The notes: generated by a model from the letters alone, not told the origin. Counted from the stretch's first letter, positions 40,802-51,652 are shown. The stretch: 64,000 bases of DNA from Erythrobacter aureus (GCF_003355455.1 NZ_CP031357.1:1466501-1530500); one strand, 5' to 3'. Numbers and translations are program-made.

Positions 40802-42430
40802 ATGAGCATGACCGATCTGATCGCCGCCGCACGTGTGTCCAAGGCCTGGCCGTTCCAGGAAGCACAGCGCCTGCTCAAACGTTATCCCGACGGCACGAAG
40901 CCGGATGGTTCGCCTGTGCTGTTCGAAACCGGCTATGGCCCGTCGGGCCTGCCGCATATCGGCACCTTCCAGGAAGTGCTGCGCACAACGCTCGTAAGGC
41001 GCGCGTTCGAGGCCATGATCGGCGCGAAGCCCGAAGACGGCAAGACCCGGCTCGTCGCTTTTTCCGACGACATGGACGGGCTGCGCAAGGTTCCGGACAA
41101 TGTGCCCAATCAAGAATTGCTCGAGGCCAATCTGCACCTGCCGTTAAGCCGTGTGCCCGACCCATTCGAAAAGGGGCATGAAAGCTTCGCCGCGCACAAC
41201 AACGCCAAGCTGCGCGAATTTCTCGACCGCTTCGGGTTCGAGTACGAATTCATCGCCTCGAACGACATGTATAATTCCGGCCGCTTCGACGATGCGCTTC
41301 GCCAGGTCCTGCGCAAGAACCAGGACATTCTGGACATCATGTTGCCCACGCTGCGCGAAGAACGCCGACAGACCTATTCGCCCGTCCTGCCGATTTCGCC
41401 CTCGACGGGCCGCGTGCTGCAAGTGCCGGTCGAGGTGGTCGATCCCGAAGCGGGCCTGATCCGCTTCACCGACGAGGACGGGTCGGTGGTCGAACAATCG
41501 GCGCTCGGCGGCATGTCGAAGCTGCAGTGGAAGGTCGACTGGGCCATGCGCTGGTATGCGCTGGGCGTCGATTACGAAATGTACGGCAAGGATCTGACGG
41601 ACAGCGGGGTGCAGTCGGGCAGGATCGTCAAGGTGCTCGGCGGCCGCAAGCCGGAAGGGCTGATTTACGAGATGTTCCTCGACCAGAATGGCGAGAAGAT
41701 CTCCAAGTCGAAGGGTAACGGTCTCTCGATCGAGGAATGGCTTACCTATGGCTCGGAGGAGAGCCTGGGATTCTACATCTTTCCCAATCCCAAGAGCGCC
41801 AAGCAACTCCATGTCGGCGTGATTCCGCGTGCGGTCGACGATTACTGGCAGTTCCGCGAGCGGCTGGCCGAACAGCCTCTCGACAAACAGCTTGGCAATC
41901 CGGTGTGGCATCTGGCGCGCACCAATGGCGGGTTCGAGGGTAGCGAAGCGCCGGGTGCGGGCGACAGCCTGCCGGTAACCTATGGCCTCCTGCTCAACCT
42001 CGCCAGCGTCTTGGGCGCGGAAGCGAACGGGGAGGCGCTGCGCGATTATCTCGAAAGCTATATCGGGGCTGGCAAGATCACGCCCGAACTGGAGGCGCTG
42101 ATCGGCACGGCGATCGCCTATACCCGCGACTATATCGTCCCGACACTGAACAAGCGCGCACCGGCGGCGAACGAAGCCGAAGCCCTGCGTGCGCTCGACG
42201 CGTATTTGGCGGATGCTGCGCCAGATACCGGTGCCCAGGATTTGCAGACCGAGGTTTATGAGATCGGCAAACGTGAGGAATACGGTTTCGAGAGCCTGCG
42301 CGACTGGTTCAAGGCGCTCTATCAGACGTTGCTCGGGAGCGATCAGGGACCGAGGATGGGCAGCTTCATCGCGCTTTACGGGATCGAGAACAGCCGCAAG
42401 CTGATTGCCGAGGCATTGGCCAAGGCGTGA
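40802..42430 (+). CDS. lysS: Lysine--tRNA ligase, class I
   Basis: A 542-residue class I lysyl-tRNA synthetase, the archaeal-type enzyme that alphaproteobacteria commonly use. The HIGH-like motif is GPSGLPHIGT and the KMSKS-like motif is EKISKSKGNG. GMSKLQWKVDWAMRWYALGVDYEMYGKDL belongs to the catalytic domain, and the C-terminal half is helical. ATG 40802 is chosen (GAGG upstream); ATG 40808 is nearly equivalent. The frame is open for 290 bases upstream but reads as non-protein there. Confidence 0.95.
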   Translation: MSMTDLIAAARVSKAWPFQEAQRLLKRYPDGTKPDGSPVLFETGYGPSGLPHIGTFQEVLRTTLVRRAFEAMIGAKPEDGKTRLVAFSDDMDGLRKVPDNVPNQELLEANLHLPLSRVPDPFEKGHESFAAHNNAKLREFLDRFGFEYEFIASNDMYNSGRFDDALRQVLRKNQDILDIMLPTLREERRQTYSPVLPISPSTGRVLQVPVEVVDPEAGLIRFTDEDGSVVEQSALGGMSKLQWKVDWAMRWYALGVDYEMYGKDLTDSGVQSGRIVKVLGGRKPEGLIYEMFLDQNGEKISKSKGNGLSIEEWLTYGSEESLGFYIFPNPKSAKQLHVGVIPRAVDDYWQFRERLAEQPLDKQLGNPVWHLARTNGGFEGSEAPGAGDSLPVTYGLLLNLASVLGAEANGEALRDYLESYIGAGKITPELEALIGTAIAYTRDYIVPTLNKRAPAANEAEALRALDAYLADAAPDTGAQDLQTEVYEIGKREEYGFESLRDWFKALYQTLLGSDQGPRMGSFIALYGIENSRKLIAEALAKA

Positions 42431-42501
42431 AATAGCGAAGACGCAGGGCCTTGCCTCTCTCGCGCGCAGCGAGATGGCGACTATCGCCCTGGCGATAAGG
42501 C

Positions 42502-43170
42502 TCAGCTATGTTTTCGCGTGCGGTACCATTTGGTCAGCACGTATTTCTGCCCCTTGATGACCGGCGTGCCGGCATGCAGTGTGTTTTCGTTGGGCAGGCC
42601 TTCGGGCGTGGCATTGTTCCATACCATCAGCACGCCCGGCTTGGGCTCGATCGACGCACCTACCTCGACGAAGTGGGTGTGCCCGCCTTCCTCGACTTCG
42701 TTGAGAAAGGCCATGGCGGTCCAGCAGCGCTGGCCACCGCGCTTGCGTTCCAGCTTCCAATATTCCTGATCGGTATAAAACCAGTCATTATGCGGTTTGA
42801 ATTCCTGCCCAGGCAGGTAGCGCTGGCCCTGTATGTTCTCGCCGACTTTGCCCGGCAGGCCCAGCCTGTCGTCGATTCGGCGGGAAATCGCCCTCACGAA
42901 GGGATCGTGCGGGTCGAAATTGCCCGAATAGGACGTGCGGAATTTGGCGACATAAGCGGTTTCATGTAGCTCGCTCGGCCGTGCGACGGCGTCGATCATT
43001 TGCATCAGCCGAGCGCATTCTTCCCCGGACAGGAAGTTGCCGATAGCGTAGATCTCCGCCTTGTCGGAGGGAATCCTGTAAGCCTGCGGATCGGAATCGA
43101 GCCGTTTGCGGACAAGCGCGCCAGCGCGCTTCAGTGCATCCTGATCGGGTACGGAAGCTGTCTTGGTCAT
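42502..43170 (-). CDS. 2OG-Fe(II) oxygenase (prolyl 4-hydroxylase-like)
   Basis: A 222-residue double-stranded beta-helix dioxygenase. The iron triad is visible: His and Asp in FKPHNDWF (near 127 and 129) and the distal His in TLHAGTPVIKGQKYVLTKWYR (near 199), where Lys near 207 binds 2-oxoglutarate. FLNEVEEGGHTHF is also typical of prolyl 4-hydroxylase alpha subunits. The substrate in bacteria of this type is unknown; EF-Tu proline is one described case. The gene stands alone and is divergent from cytochrome b561. Confidence 0.9.
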   Translation of the reverse strand: MTKTASVPDQDALKRAGALVRKRLDSDPQAYRIPSDKAEIYAIGNFLSGEECARLMQMIDAVARPSELHETAYVAKFRTSYSGNFDPHDPFVRAISRRIDDRLGLPGKVGENIQGQRYLPGQEFKPHNDWFYTDQEYWKLERKRGGQRCWTAMAFLNEVEEGGHTHFVEVGASIEPKPGVLMVWNNATPEGLPNENTLHAGTPVIKGQKYVLTKWYRTRKHS

Positions 43171-43271
43171 GGTGGCACTGTGTTAGCAATCGCGCGCGCT
43201 GCATCAAGTATGGCGGCTTGCCGCACGATATCAGTCCGCTAGATTGGCTGCACCATATCGGAGAGGGACCT

Positions 43272-43826
43272 ATGAACCAGACAGCCGCGCGCCGCTATTC
43301 GACTGGGGCCATGCTATTTCACTGGGCGATCGCCATCGCGGTGATCGTGAACTGGCGGATCGCCGAAGCGGCCGAGCAAGCCGAAATGCCAGCCAAGGCG
43401 GAAATATTCGCGAATCACAAGGCGCTCGGCATACTCATCCTCGTTCTGACTCTCGGCCGTCTCGCCTGGCGCTGGACGCACCCCGTTCCACCGCTGCCGA
43501 ACGATCTTGCCAAATGGGAAGCCGTGCTCGCGCGCACGGTACATATCATCTTCTATGTCCTCTTGATCGGCCTGCCACTGGGCGGCTGGCTGGCCAATTC
43601 GATGACGGGCCGGGATATCGATTTCTTCGGATTGTTCACGATCCCGCCGCTTCCAGTGGGGGCCAACAAGGATCTTGGCGGATCGATCTTCGATATGCAT
43701 GCGCTGGGCGGCACGATCTTCCTCTATCTGATCGGCCTGCATGTTCTCGGTGCGCTCAAGCATACGTTCTTCGACAAGAACGGTGGCATTTTCCGGATGC
43801 TGCCTTTCGGCAAGGTACCGGAGTGA
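43272..43826 (+). CDS. Cytochrome b561
   Basis: A 184-residue four-helix diheme membrane protein of the Ni-hydrogenase/cytochrome b561 fold. Heme ligands are in AMLFHWAIAIAV, ANHKALGILIL, ARTVHIIFYVLLIG and HALGGTIFLYLIGLHVLGALKH. It passes electrons from the quinol pool or superoxide to unknown partners. The ATG at 43272 has GAGAGGGA upstream. A strong terminator follows the stop. Confidence 0.92.
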   Translation: MNQTAARRYSTGAMLFHWAIAIAVIVNWRIAEAAEQAEMPAKAEIFANHKALGILILVLTLGRLAWRWTHPVPPLPNDLAKWEAVLARTVHIIFYVLLIGLPLGGWLANSMTGRDIDFFGLFTIPPLPVGANKDLGGSIFDMHALGGTIFLYLIGLHVLGALKHTFFDKNGGIFRMLPFGKVPE

Positions 43827-43837
43827 CGCTGACGTAA

Positions 43838-43869
43838 GAAACCCCCGCCGATCGCGCGACGGGGGTTTC
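43838..43869. terminator. Rho-independent terminator after cytochrome b561
   Basis: GAAACCCCCG (43838-43847) pairs with CGGGGGTTTC (43860-43869), a perfect 10-bp stem with A and T runs at its ends, so it can act in both directions. It lies between two convergent genes. Confidence 0.85.
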
Positions 43870-43914
43870 CAAGGGCCAACCGGACCACTCTCGAATACCG
43901 GTGGGCTGTAAAAC

Positions 43915-45108
43915 CTACCAGAAGAAGTCGTAAATCACGTCGACCACTTCGCCATTGTAGACATCGACCAGCAGCACGTCGTCGTAATACCGAACCCAGC
44001 GATAGGGACCGTACACATTCGGCAGGCGATAGCGCCAGGGGTCGTTGATCCAGTAACGGCTACCGAAGAACAGATTGCCAATCTGCACACCGATGTTCAG
44101 GCGGCGATAGCGATAGTCCCGGTAAGGCGCGTAATAGCGACCGAGGCGGAAGATATCGCGATTGTGGTAACGGTGGCGGTACCAGTCATAACGACGATTG
44201 TCGCGCCAGCGGCGATGGTCCCACCGGTCGTAATCGCGCCACCGGCGGCCATCGTAATAGCGTGCCCGGCGATGATCCCGGCGCGCCTCGCGGTAGCCAT
44301 CGCGATACGCGTCGCGGCGGATGCGGCGGTCTTCCCAGCGATCCCGGCGACGTTCGGCCCTGCGGCCGTCACGATAGGCATCGCGGCGGATACGCCGGTC
44401 TTCCCGGGCCTCGCGGCGCCCGTCCTGCCGACGTTCGGCACGGGGGTCCTGACGAGCCTCGCGACGTGCGTCCTGGCGACGTTCCACACGGCGGTCCTGA
44501 CGAGCCTCGCGACGTGCATCCTGTCGACGTTCGGCACGGCGATCTTGTCGGGCCTCGCGGCGCGCATCCTGTCGACGGTCGACACGATGGTCCTGACGAG
44601 CCTCGCGGCGTGCATCCTGTCGACGTTCGGCACGGCGATCTTGTCGGGCCTCGCGGCGCGCGTCCCGCCGACGCTCGGCAATACGCTCTGCGCGCCGCTC
44701 TGCACGATTGGGATCGACATAGGTACGGTTGCGCTCGGCGCGGTAGGTCCGGTTGCGGCGCTGGGTTTCACGGCGGTCCTGACGCCTGTCGACACGCCGC
44801 TCGCGCACATTCTCGCGACGTTCGCGGCGCGCTTGGGCGATGTCGACGCGGTTGTTTCCGGTCGATTCGGTCGCCTTCAGCCGGTCGCGGCGGCGCTCCC
44901 CTTGCGCACGGCGTTCGGTGCGTTGCTGGCGCTCGGCCCGCTGTGCACGGCGTTCCTGACGGGCCGCGGCGCGCTCGCCCCGGTCTCGCTCGATGCGTTC
45001 CTGCCGCTCGCGCGATTGCGCTTCGGCTTCGGTGGGCAGGGCAGTGATCGCCATCGCCACGGCGAGGGCGCTCAACGCGCTGCCTTTTAAGAGCTGGGTC
45101 AGATGCAT
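43915..45108 (-). CDS. Exported Arg-rich repeat protein with RcnB-like C-terminus
   Basis: A 397-residue secreted or periplasmic protein. Signal peptide: residues 1-30 (TALPTEAEA, then QSRER). Residues 31-300 are extremely rich in Arg, Glu, Asp and Gln, predicted to form a long charged helix, with six tandem 16-residue repeats at 146-241. Residues 240-310 turn to YRDGYREARRDHRRARYYDGRRW. The C-terminus (about 340-397) has IGNLFFGSRYWINDPW and YGPYRWVRYYDDVLLVDVYNGEVVDVIYDFFW, matching RcnB-type periplasmic domains. RcnB affects Ni/Co efflux in E. coli; that role is unproven here. Confidence 0.82.
   Translation of the reverse strand: MHLTQLLKGSALSALAVAMAITALPTEAEAQSRERQERIERDRGERAAARQERRAQRAERQQRTERRAQGERRRDRLKATESTGNNRVDIAQARRERRENVRERRVDRRQDRRETQRRNRTYRAERNRTYVDPNRAERRAERIAERRRDARREARQDRRAERRQDARREARQDHRVDRRQDARREARQDRRAERRQDARREARQDRRVERRQDARREARQDPRAERRQDGRREAREDRRIRRDAYRDGRRAERRRDRWEDRRIRRDAYRDGYREARRDHRRARYYDGRRWRDYDRWDHRRWRDNRRYDWYRHRYHNRDIFRLGRYYAPYRDYRYRRLNIGVQIGNLFFGSRYWINDPWRYRLPNVYGPYRWVRYYDDVLLVDVYNGEVVDVIYDFFW
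44386..44673 (-). repeat. Six tandem 48-bp coding repeats
   Basis: The repeat unit encodes RRQDARREARQDRRAE (16 residues) and occurs six times in frame inside the Arg-rich protein, the first beginning RRRDA and the last degenerate (RRQDGRREAREDRRIR). DNA copies are near-identical, so copy number can change by slippage or unequal crossing over. Confidence 0.9.
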
Positions 45109-45283
45109 GGAGCGTGTCCTTCTATGGGTCGGTGCCGCTCCACCACCAGCGGCCGTTCTTGATGTCGCACAGTGTATCAGAACGGCCTGACCCCAAACTG
45201 AACCGGTTCACCGCCACATTGTTCATCTTTTAATAGGAATTAATGAACAAATTGCGGGCTTGGCTCCATGACATGCCCGGTGC

Positions 45284-45865
45284 ATGCAGGCGTCCATGTA
45301 CGACACACTCGAAGAAGTACGCACCGATATCGCCGCGCGACTGACCGAAGCTGCGCGGGACCGCCGCGTCCCCATGCATACTCCGGTGGTGGTTACCGCC
45401 GATGCCGATGCGCGGGTGATGGTACTGCGCGACTTCGATCCCGCGCGATGGACCTTGCGGTTCCATACCGATGCCCGCGCACCCAAGGTCGCCGCGATCG
45501 GGGCAGATGCGCGATTAACCGTGGTCGCCTATGATCAACCGGGAAAGGTCCAACTGCGGCTGCACGGTTCGGGGCGGATAGAACGCGAGGGCGCGGCTGT
45601 GGATGCTGCCTGGGCGGCCAGCACGAATTTCGCACGTCGCTGCTATCTGGGCGAAGCGCCGGGCGCGAGCGCCGACCAGCCGATATCGGGTTTGCCGGAA
45701 CATCTCGAGGGTGTGGAACCCGACGACGAACAAATCCGACGCGCGCGGGAAAATTTCGCGATTCTCCTGGTCGAAGTGGAGGAAATCGACTGGTTCAGCC
45801 TAGCTCATACCGGGCATCGCCGCGCGCTTCTGACGCCCATCGGCGGCGAATGGATCGCCCCGTAA
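45284..45865 (+). CDS. Pyridoxamine 5'-phosphate oxidase family protein
   Basis: A 193-residue flavin-binding split-barrel protein (ATG 45284; ATG 45296 is an alternative). RRVPMHTPVVVTADADARVMVLRDFDPARWTLRFHTDARAPKVAAI is the FMN-binding strand set, related to PNPOx and to alphaproteobacterial heme or F420-type relatives. The C-terminal FAILLVEVEEIDWFSLAHTGHRRAL is typical of this subgroup. It is unlikely to be the biosynthetic PdxH because the signature C-terminal substrate residues are missing. Function unknown. Confidence 0.82.
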   Translation: MQASMYDTLEEVRTDIAARLTEAARDRRVPMHTPVVVTADADARVMVLRDFDPARWTLRFHTDARAPKVAAIGADARLTVVAYDQPGKVQLRLHGSGRIEREGAAVDAAWAASTNFARRCYLGEAPGASADQPISGLPEHLEGVEPDDEQIRRARENFAILLVEVEEIDWFSLAHTGHRRALLTPIGGEWIAP

Positions 45866-46130
45866 TCCGCCAAGGTTCGCCGTGGCGCGACCTGGTCCGT
45901 AGCGGTCGATGCCGATGGACAGACAGACGGAAAGGTCGGGGTGGCCTGACGGGCCAAGTCCAGGTCCTTCGAGCCTAGCTGTATCCGGGCTGCGTGGCAT
46001 CACACCTTGCGCTTCGAAAACCCGAAGAAGACATGCTGAGGCACCTTGTGACTGTGCCGTTCGTCGTCCACTGTTCTATCCTTGTAGAACACCTGCCGCA
46101 TTTTTGTCGTCCGCTAGCTAGAGCACGTTC

Positions 46131-46805
46131 ATGAAAGTCCTGACAGCCATTATCGCCGGCTCCATGCTCTCTGCCTGTGCGAGCGGCGGACCCGAGCCCT
46201 TCCACATAGGTACGAAGCCTCCCGTGCGTACGGTGGATGGTTCGGCGGTGGTATCGAAAACCATGCCCGCAGCGCGTTTCGTCATGCCGAAGGCGGCGCG
46301 CTATATCGGCTCGACGCGTTTCGATCTGAAAGAGGTCGCGGATGCGGAAATTCACCTGTTCGTAGAGCCCGATGCAGCCGGTGTCGTAAAGCGCGCCTGG
46401 TGGATCCAATTCGAAAGCTATCTGCCGACCGTTCCCAATGCGCGCTACGACTTTGCCGATACGGGCTGGCCGCTGGTGACGCTGGGCGCGATGGACCTCT
46501 ATTATCGTGCGCGATTTGGAGCCGCCTATGACAAGCCGCCGAAAGGATCGGAAGCGGAACGGGTGATCCAGATGGTCGAGCGTGCGGGATACCGTTTTCC
46601 CGTGGAAACCTTCAGCGCGCAGTTCCACAAGGTTGTGTCCGATGATGCGCGCTCGGAAGTGCTGGTCATCTTTATCGGCGATCTTGCCGATATCGGCCTG
46701 TCGGTCGAGGGAGTAATCGCTGGCGGCAAGGACGGAGCGCCGATGCGGTTATTGCACGAGCGCGTTCTGGAGCAGGCGAAACGCCACGTGTCGATCCAGC
46801 GCTAA
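46131..46805 (+). CDS. Hypothetical lipoprotein
   Basis: A 224-residue protein with lipobox LSAC (MKVLTAIIAGSMLSACASG, Cys at 16). The mature part is mixed alpha/beta with AARYIGSTRFDLKEVADAEIHLFVEPD and RAWWIQFESYLPTVPNARYDFADTGWP; I recognise no family. Preceding 265 bases (45866-46130) contain no gene, only a small CTTCG/CGAAG hairpin near 46013-46028. A perfect hairpin follows the stop. Confidence 0.78.
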   Translation: MKVLTAIIAGSMLSACASGGPEPFHIGTKPPVRTVDGSAVVSKTMPAARFVMPKAARYIGSTRFDLKEVADAEIHLFVEPDAAGVVKRAWWIQFESYLPTVPNARYDFADTGWPLVTLGAMDLYYRARFGAAYDKPPKGSEAERVIQMVERAGYRFPVETFSAQFHKVVSDDARSEVLVIFIGDLADIGLSVEGVIAGGKDGAPMRLLHERVLEQAKRHVSIQR

Positions 46806-46825
46806 GCCCTGCCGAAAGCGATCGG

Positions 46826-46857
46826 GGCGGCGGGCGGGTTGCTCACCGCCCGCCGCC
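46826..46857. terminator. Strong bidirectional hairpin
   Basis: GGCGGCGGGCGG (46826-46837) pairs perfectly with CCGCCCGCCGCC (46846-46857) around an 8-base loop. It separates the lipoprotein gene from the convergent peptidyl-prolyl isomerase. There is no T tract. Confidence 0.6.
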
Positions 46858-46863
46858 ATCATG

Positions 46864-47301
46864 TCAGGATGCGGTGTCGATGGCGCGCAGAGTTAGATCG
46901 AAAGTGAGATCCTCGCCAGCGAGCGGATGATTTGCATCGACCTTGATCGAATCCTCGCCGACCTCGACGATATGCAGCATCATCGGGTTGCCATCCGGAC
47001 CCTGTGCCTGCAGCGCCATGCCGGGCTGCGGATCGGGGCCGGGGGGCAGTTGCGAACGGGGAATGTCCTGCACGAGATCTTCGCGCCGTGGGCCGAAAGC
47101 CTTGTCGCAGGGTATGGCAACCGATTGTTCCTCGCCCACCTGCATGCTGGTGAGCGCTTCTTCGATCTGCGGGAAAGTGTTGCCTCCGCCCAGCTCGATG
47201 GCCTGCGGACCGGCCTGCGCGGTACTGCCTACCTCCTCGCCGTCGCCCCGCTTGAGCACGTAGTCGATGGTTACGGTGTCACCGTTGTTGGGTGTGGTCA
47301 T
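46864..47301 (-). CDS. FKBP-type peptidyl-prolyl isomerase (SlyD-like)
   Basis: A 145-residue SlyD-type isomerase with an insert-in-flap domain. GDTVTIDYVLKRGDGEEVGST and QIEEALTSMQVGEEQSVAIP, then YGPRR-like GPRREDLVQDIPRSQLP, and NHPLAGEDLTFDLTLRAID mark the two-domain family. The His-rich metal tail of E. coli SlyD is absent. AAGGAC lies 6 bases before ATG 47301; upstream ATG 47349 is rejected. It acts as a cytosolic folding helper. Confidence 0.92.
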   Translation of the reverse strand: MTTPNNGDTVTIDYVLKRGDGEEVGSTAQAGPQAIELGGGNTFPQIEEALTSMQVGEEQSVAIPCDKAFGPRREDLVQDIPRSQLPPGPDPQPGMALQAQGPDGNPMMLHIVEVGEDSIKVDANHPLAGEDLTFDLTLRAIDTAS

Positions 47302-47504
47302 GAATGTCCTTTTTCGGATTTCGTGTTCGCGGCGGTAATGCGCCGACAAGAAACGCGCTCGCGCACCGAGCGCCTTGCAGCGAGTCTCGCAATTCGTACC
47401 GCGCTAGTCAATTGGCGCAATCTCACTCCGGACTTTCGGTGGCTAGTTGCCGGATTGGCCCTATAGGGTATTGATCGAAAACAAGGGGTTGGGAGAGAAG
47501 GCGA

Positions 47505-48623
47505 ATGGATAGCAAGTCCGGTAGAGAATGGCTTACGCCCGTACGCTGGCTTCTCAGGGTCACTGCCGCGCTACTCGTTTTCGGATCGGTGCTCAGCACG
47601 ACCGATCTCAATCAGTGGTGGATACGCATTTGGGATTTCCCGCGGTTGCAGATTCTGGTCGCAATGGTTCTTATCGCGGCCGCATTGTGGAAATTGGACC
47701 ATGCCTGGCGGCCGTGGCTCCCACTGGCTCTCGCCGGTTTTGCGGTGTGGCAGTTCTACAGAGTATTTCCCTATACGCCGCTGGCCACGACAGAAGTATC
47801 GCGCGTGGCTCCCGATGAAACCAACGCCACAGCCTGTTTCACCGCCCTCACGCTCAACGTCTTGCAGGATAATCGTCAATATGCGCGCACGGCCGATCTC
47901 ATCCGCGGCCTCGATCCCGATATCGTCCTGCTGATGGAAACCGATCAGGCGTGGGCCGATGCAATGGCACCGACGCTCGCGAATTATCCCGGCAGGATCG
48001 ATCGCCCGCTGGACAATACCTATGGCATCATGTTTGCTTCGAGACTGCCGATGGACAATGCCTCGATCCAGGACCTGGCACAGAAAGATACGCCGTCGGT
48101 TCTGGCCACGCTGGCGGTCGGTGGTCATCGCTTTCGGATGATTGCGCTTCATCCCCGCCCGCCCATGCCCAAGCAGGATACCGAAGAGCGTGATGCAGAA
48201 ATCATCATGGCAGCCAAGCAATCGCAGGACCTGGCCATGCCGGTGCTGGCGATCGGCGATTTCAACGATGTCGCTTGGTCGGACACGACGCGTCTGTTCA
48301 AGGATATTGGCGGTTTTCTCGACCCGCGGATCGGGCGCGGGACCTATGCGACCTTCCCGTCGGGCATGGTGTGGTTGGGCTGGCCGCTCGACCATTTATT
48401 CGCGACAGAGGAATTCCTTCTGGCCGACATGCGCGTGGGCGAAAGCGTCGGCTCCGATCATCGTCCGGTGATCGCCCGCCTGTGCCTCGACCCAGACGCC
48501 GCTTTGGGTCGCAACGAGAAGGCGAAAGCCCCCGACGCGGAGGACGAAGAGGAAGCGGGCGAAGTGATGGAGGAGTTCGAGGAAGACACGGCCAAGGACC
48601 GGATAGAGGGCGAGGAGGGCTAG
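47505..48623 (+). CDS. Endonuclease/exonuclease/phosphatase family membrane protein
   Basis: A 372-residue protein with three N-terminal membrane helices (about residues 14-32, 46-62 and 68-85) followed by an EEP domain (about 105-325). The catalytic signature residues are in TLNVLQDN, DIVLLMETD, LPVLAIGDFNDV-like (MPVLAIGDFNDVAWS) and the final VGSDHRPVIA, where His is the metal ligand. The tail is highly acidic (EDEEEAGEVMEEFEED). Members act on DNA or lipid phosphates; which applies here is unknown. Confidence 0.85.
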   Translation: MDSKSGREWLTPVRWLLRVTAALLVFGSVLSTTDLNQWWIRIWDFPRLQILVAMVLIAAALWKLDHAWRPWLPLALAGFAVWQFYRVFPYTPLATTEVSRVAPDETNATACFTALTLNVLQDNRQYARTADLIRGLDPDIVLLMETDQAWADAMAPTLANYPGRIDRPLDNTYGIMFASRLPMDNASIQDLAQKDTPSVLATLAVGGHRFRMIALHPRPPMPKQDTEERDAEIIMAAKQSQDLAMPVLAIGDFNDVAWSDTTRLFKDIGGFLDPRIGRGTYATFPSGMVWLGWPLDHLFATEEFLLADMRVGESVGSDHRPVIARLCLDPDAALGRNEKAKAPDAEDEEEAGEVMEEFEEDTAKDRIEGEEG

Positions 48624-48738
48624 GACGCCCGCATGCCGGCTCAGGCTTGGACATCTTCGGACCGTGGTCTTGCGATCAAGGCATTTACGGCCTTGTTTCG
48701 AAGTGGGTGATATGCGCCGCCTCGGCGACAAGGAGCCG

Positions 48739-49383
48739 CTACCGAATTTCGAAATCGAGCAATTCGAAGCTGGCGGGTGCCGTCGCATAGACGCCATGCC
48801 CACGCGCTGCAGTGGATCCGAAAACCAGCCCCACGCGGTTTGCGTTGGCCAGCGATCTTTCAAACGCACGTGGCCGATCTCCCGCTTTTATCCCGCCCAC
48901 TACCGACCCCCATGCGGGGTCATCCAGCCTCACTGTCATCTCGTGAATGCCTGGCGCGATTTCGTGCACTGTATGAGCGGGGGCATACCAGCGATAGAGG
49001 GCGTAACGGCCCCTCGCGCTCCAATTGTCACCACGGCGCTGAAAGAACAGCGAGACCGTGCCGGGCCTGTGAGAATCCTCCTGCGGCACGAACCGCGTTC
49101 CCTGCCGCGCATCGACGCGATAGCGAACTCTGATCAGGGACGCGTTTCTCAGTGAACCGGGATCGAAGGTCACATAATGGACGTGCCCGTCAGCCTTGGT
49201 GGAATTCGGGAAATTGAACGCCCAGCCGCCCTCTGTCTGCATCGGGGCCAGCGGCATGTTCAGTGAATAGTTCTGGCCACGGATGATCGGACCGATTTCC
49301 CAATCCATAGCGGGAGGGGTGGCATGAGCCGCGATGCCGGTCTGGGCCAGCGCCAATGCGATCAGGGCGAAGAAGTATCTCAT
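48739..49383 (-). CDS. Exported hypothetical protein with jelly-roll-like domain
   Basis: A 214-residue protein with a signal peptide (MRYFFALIALALAQTGIAAHA). The remainder is beta-rich: WEIGPIIRGQNYSLNMPL, HVHYVTFDPGSLRNASLIRVRYRVDA and SVSLFFQRRGDNW-like segments suggest a carbohydrate-binding or jelly-roll sandwich. I do not recognise a named family. It is probably periplasmic. It lies 115 bases beyond the EEP gene, convergent with it. Confidence 0.72.
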   Translation of the reverse strand: MRYFFALIALALAQTGIAAHATPPAMDWEIGPIIRGQNYSLNMPLAPMQTEGGWAFNFPNSTKADGHVHYVTFDPGSLRNASLIRVRYRVDARQGTRFVPQEDSHRPGTVSLFFQRRGDNWSARGRYALYRWYAPAHTVHEIAPGIHEMTVRLDDPAWGSVVGGIKAGDRPRAFERSLANANRVGLVFGSTAARGHGVYATAPASFELLDFEIR

Positions 49384-49471
49384 AGACGCACAATAGGCGC
49401 GCTGGCCTGTTTCTGCGCTGAACGCTGCGTTCTGGCTCTCTCAATGTCAGGCGCTCAGCCGGGCGGTTCGA

Positions 49472-49804
49472 TCACGCTGTCCGGTTGACGTCGCCCGCGC
49501 GGGCGCGCCTGCGCGCAATGACAAACAGGATGGTGGGCCAGAAGACGGTGTTGAAGATATCCAGCCATGGTTCCAGTCGGCTGGCGTTCGGGCTTGGTCC
49601 GAAAATGTCCACGATCTCGTTCCCGACCGCGAAAAGATAGACGAGTGCAATGGGCACTCTCGATCGCATGCGATGGCGGAAAAGCAGGGCTGCCACGACA
49701 AATATCAACAGGCCGGCATGGATGTGCAGCAGATCCTCTGATGCCCCGAAGGTGTCCGACAGCCACCGCTTCCCATCGCTATATAACCAAGCCAGCTTCG
49801 TCAT
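49472..49804 (-). CDS. Small membrane protein of unknown function
   Basis: A 110-residue protein with three hydrophobic segments: LLHIHAGLLIFVVAALLF, PIALVYLFAVGNEIVDIF and WLDIFNTVFWPTILFVIA. The histidines and acidic residues inside the helices (HIHAG, NEIVD) are suggestive of a VanZ-like or teicoplanin-resistance-like fold but this is weak. It is upstream of the exported protein gene on the same strand, with an 88-base gap between them. Confidence 0.72.
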   Translation of the reverse strand: MTKLAWLYSDGKRWLSDTFGASEDLLHIHAGLLIFVVAALLFRHRMRSRVPIALVYLFAVGNEIVDIFGPSPNASRLEPWLDIFNTVFWPTILFVIARRRARAGDVNRTA

Positions 49805-49972
49805 GGTCGGCAGTTAGGTCCAGCGTGCGAGTTTGTCATGCGGTAACTGGCTTTCTGGGACGGCCTGCGGGCAGGCACCCACCCGGCCACCCATTGGCGA
49901 CGGGTGTCTCCGCGCACGAATGATGGCGAGTGGGCGCAAATCCTCGCTGTCCGCGCTCCACCTCATTGGGAA

Positions 49973-51652
<1,680 letters not shown>

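Noticed and set aside
44386..44673. 48-bp tandem repeats as a CRISPR array
   Set aside because: There are no unique spacers, the repeats are directly adjacent and in frame in a protein, and no cas gene is near.
44164..45090. A 308-codon open frame antisense to the Arg-rich protein
   Set aside because: It is the complement of the GC-rich charged repeat: Arg codons on one strand make long open Ala/Thr/Leu frames on the other. It lacks a ribosome-binding site and is not protein-like.
45866..46130. Possible small gene in the 265-base gap
   Set aside because: Short frames have no ribosome-binding site and are not protein-like; only a 5-bp hairpin was seen.
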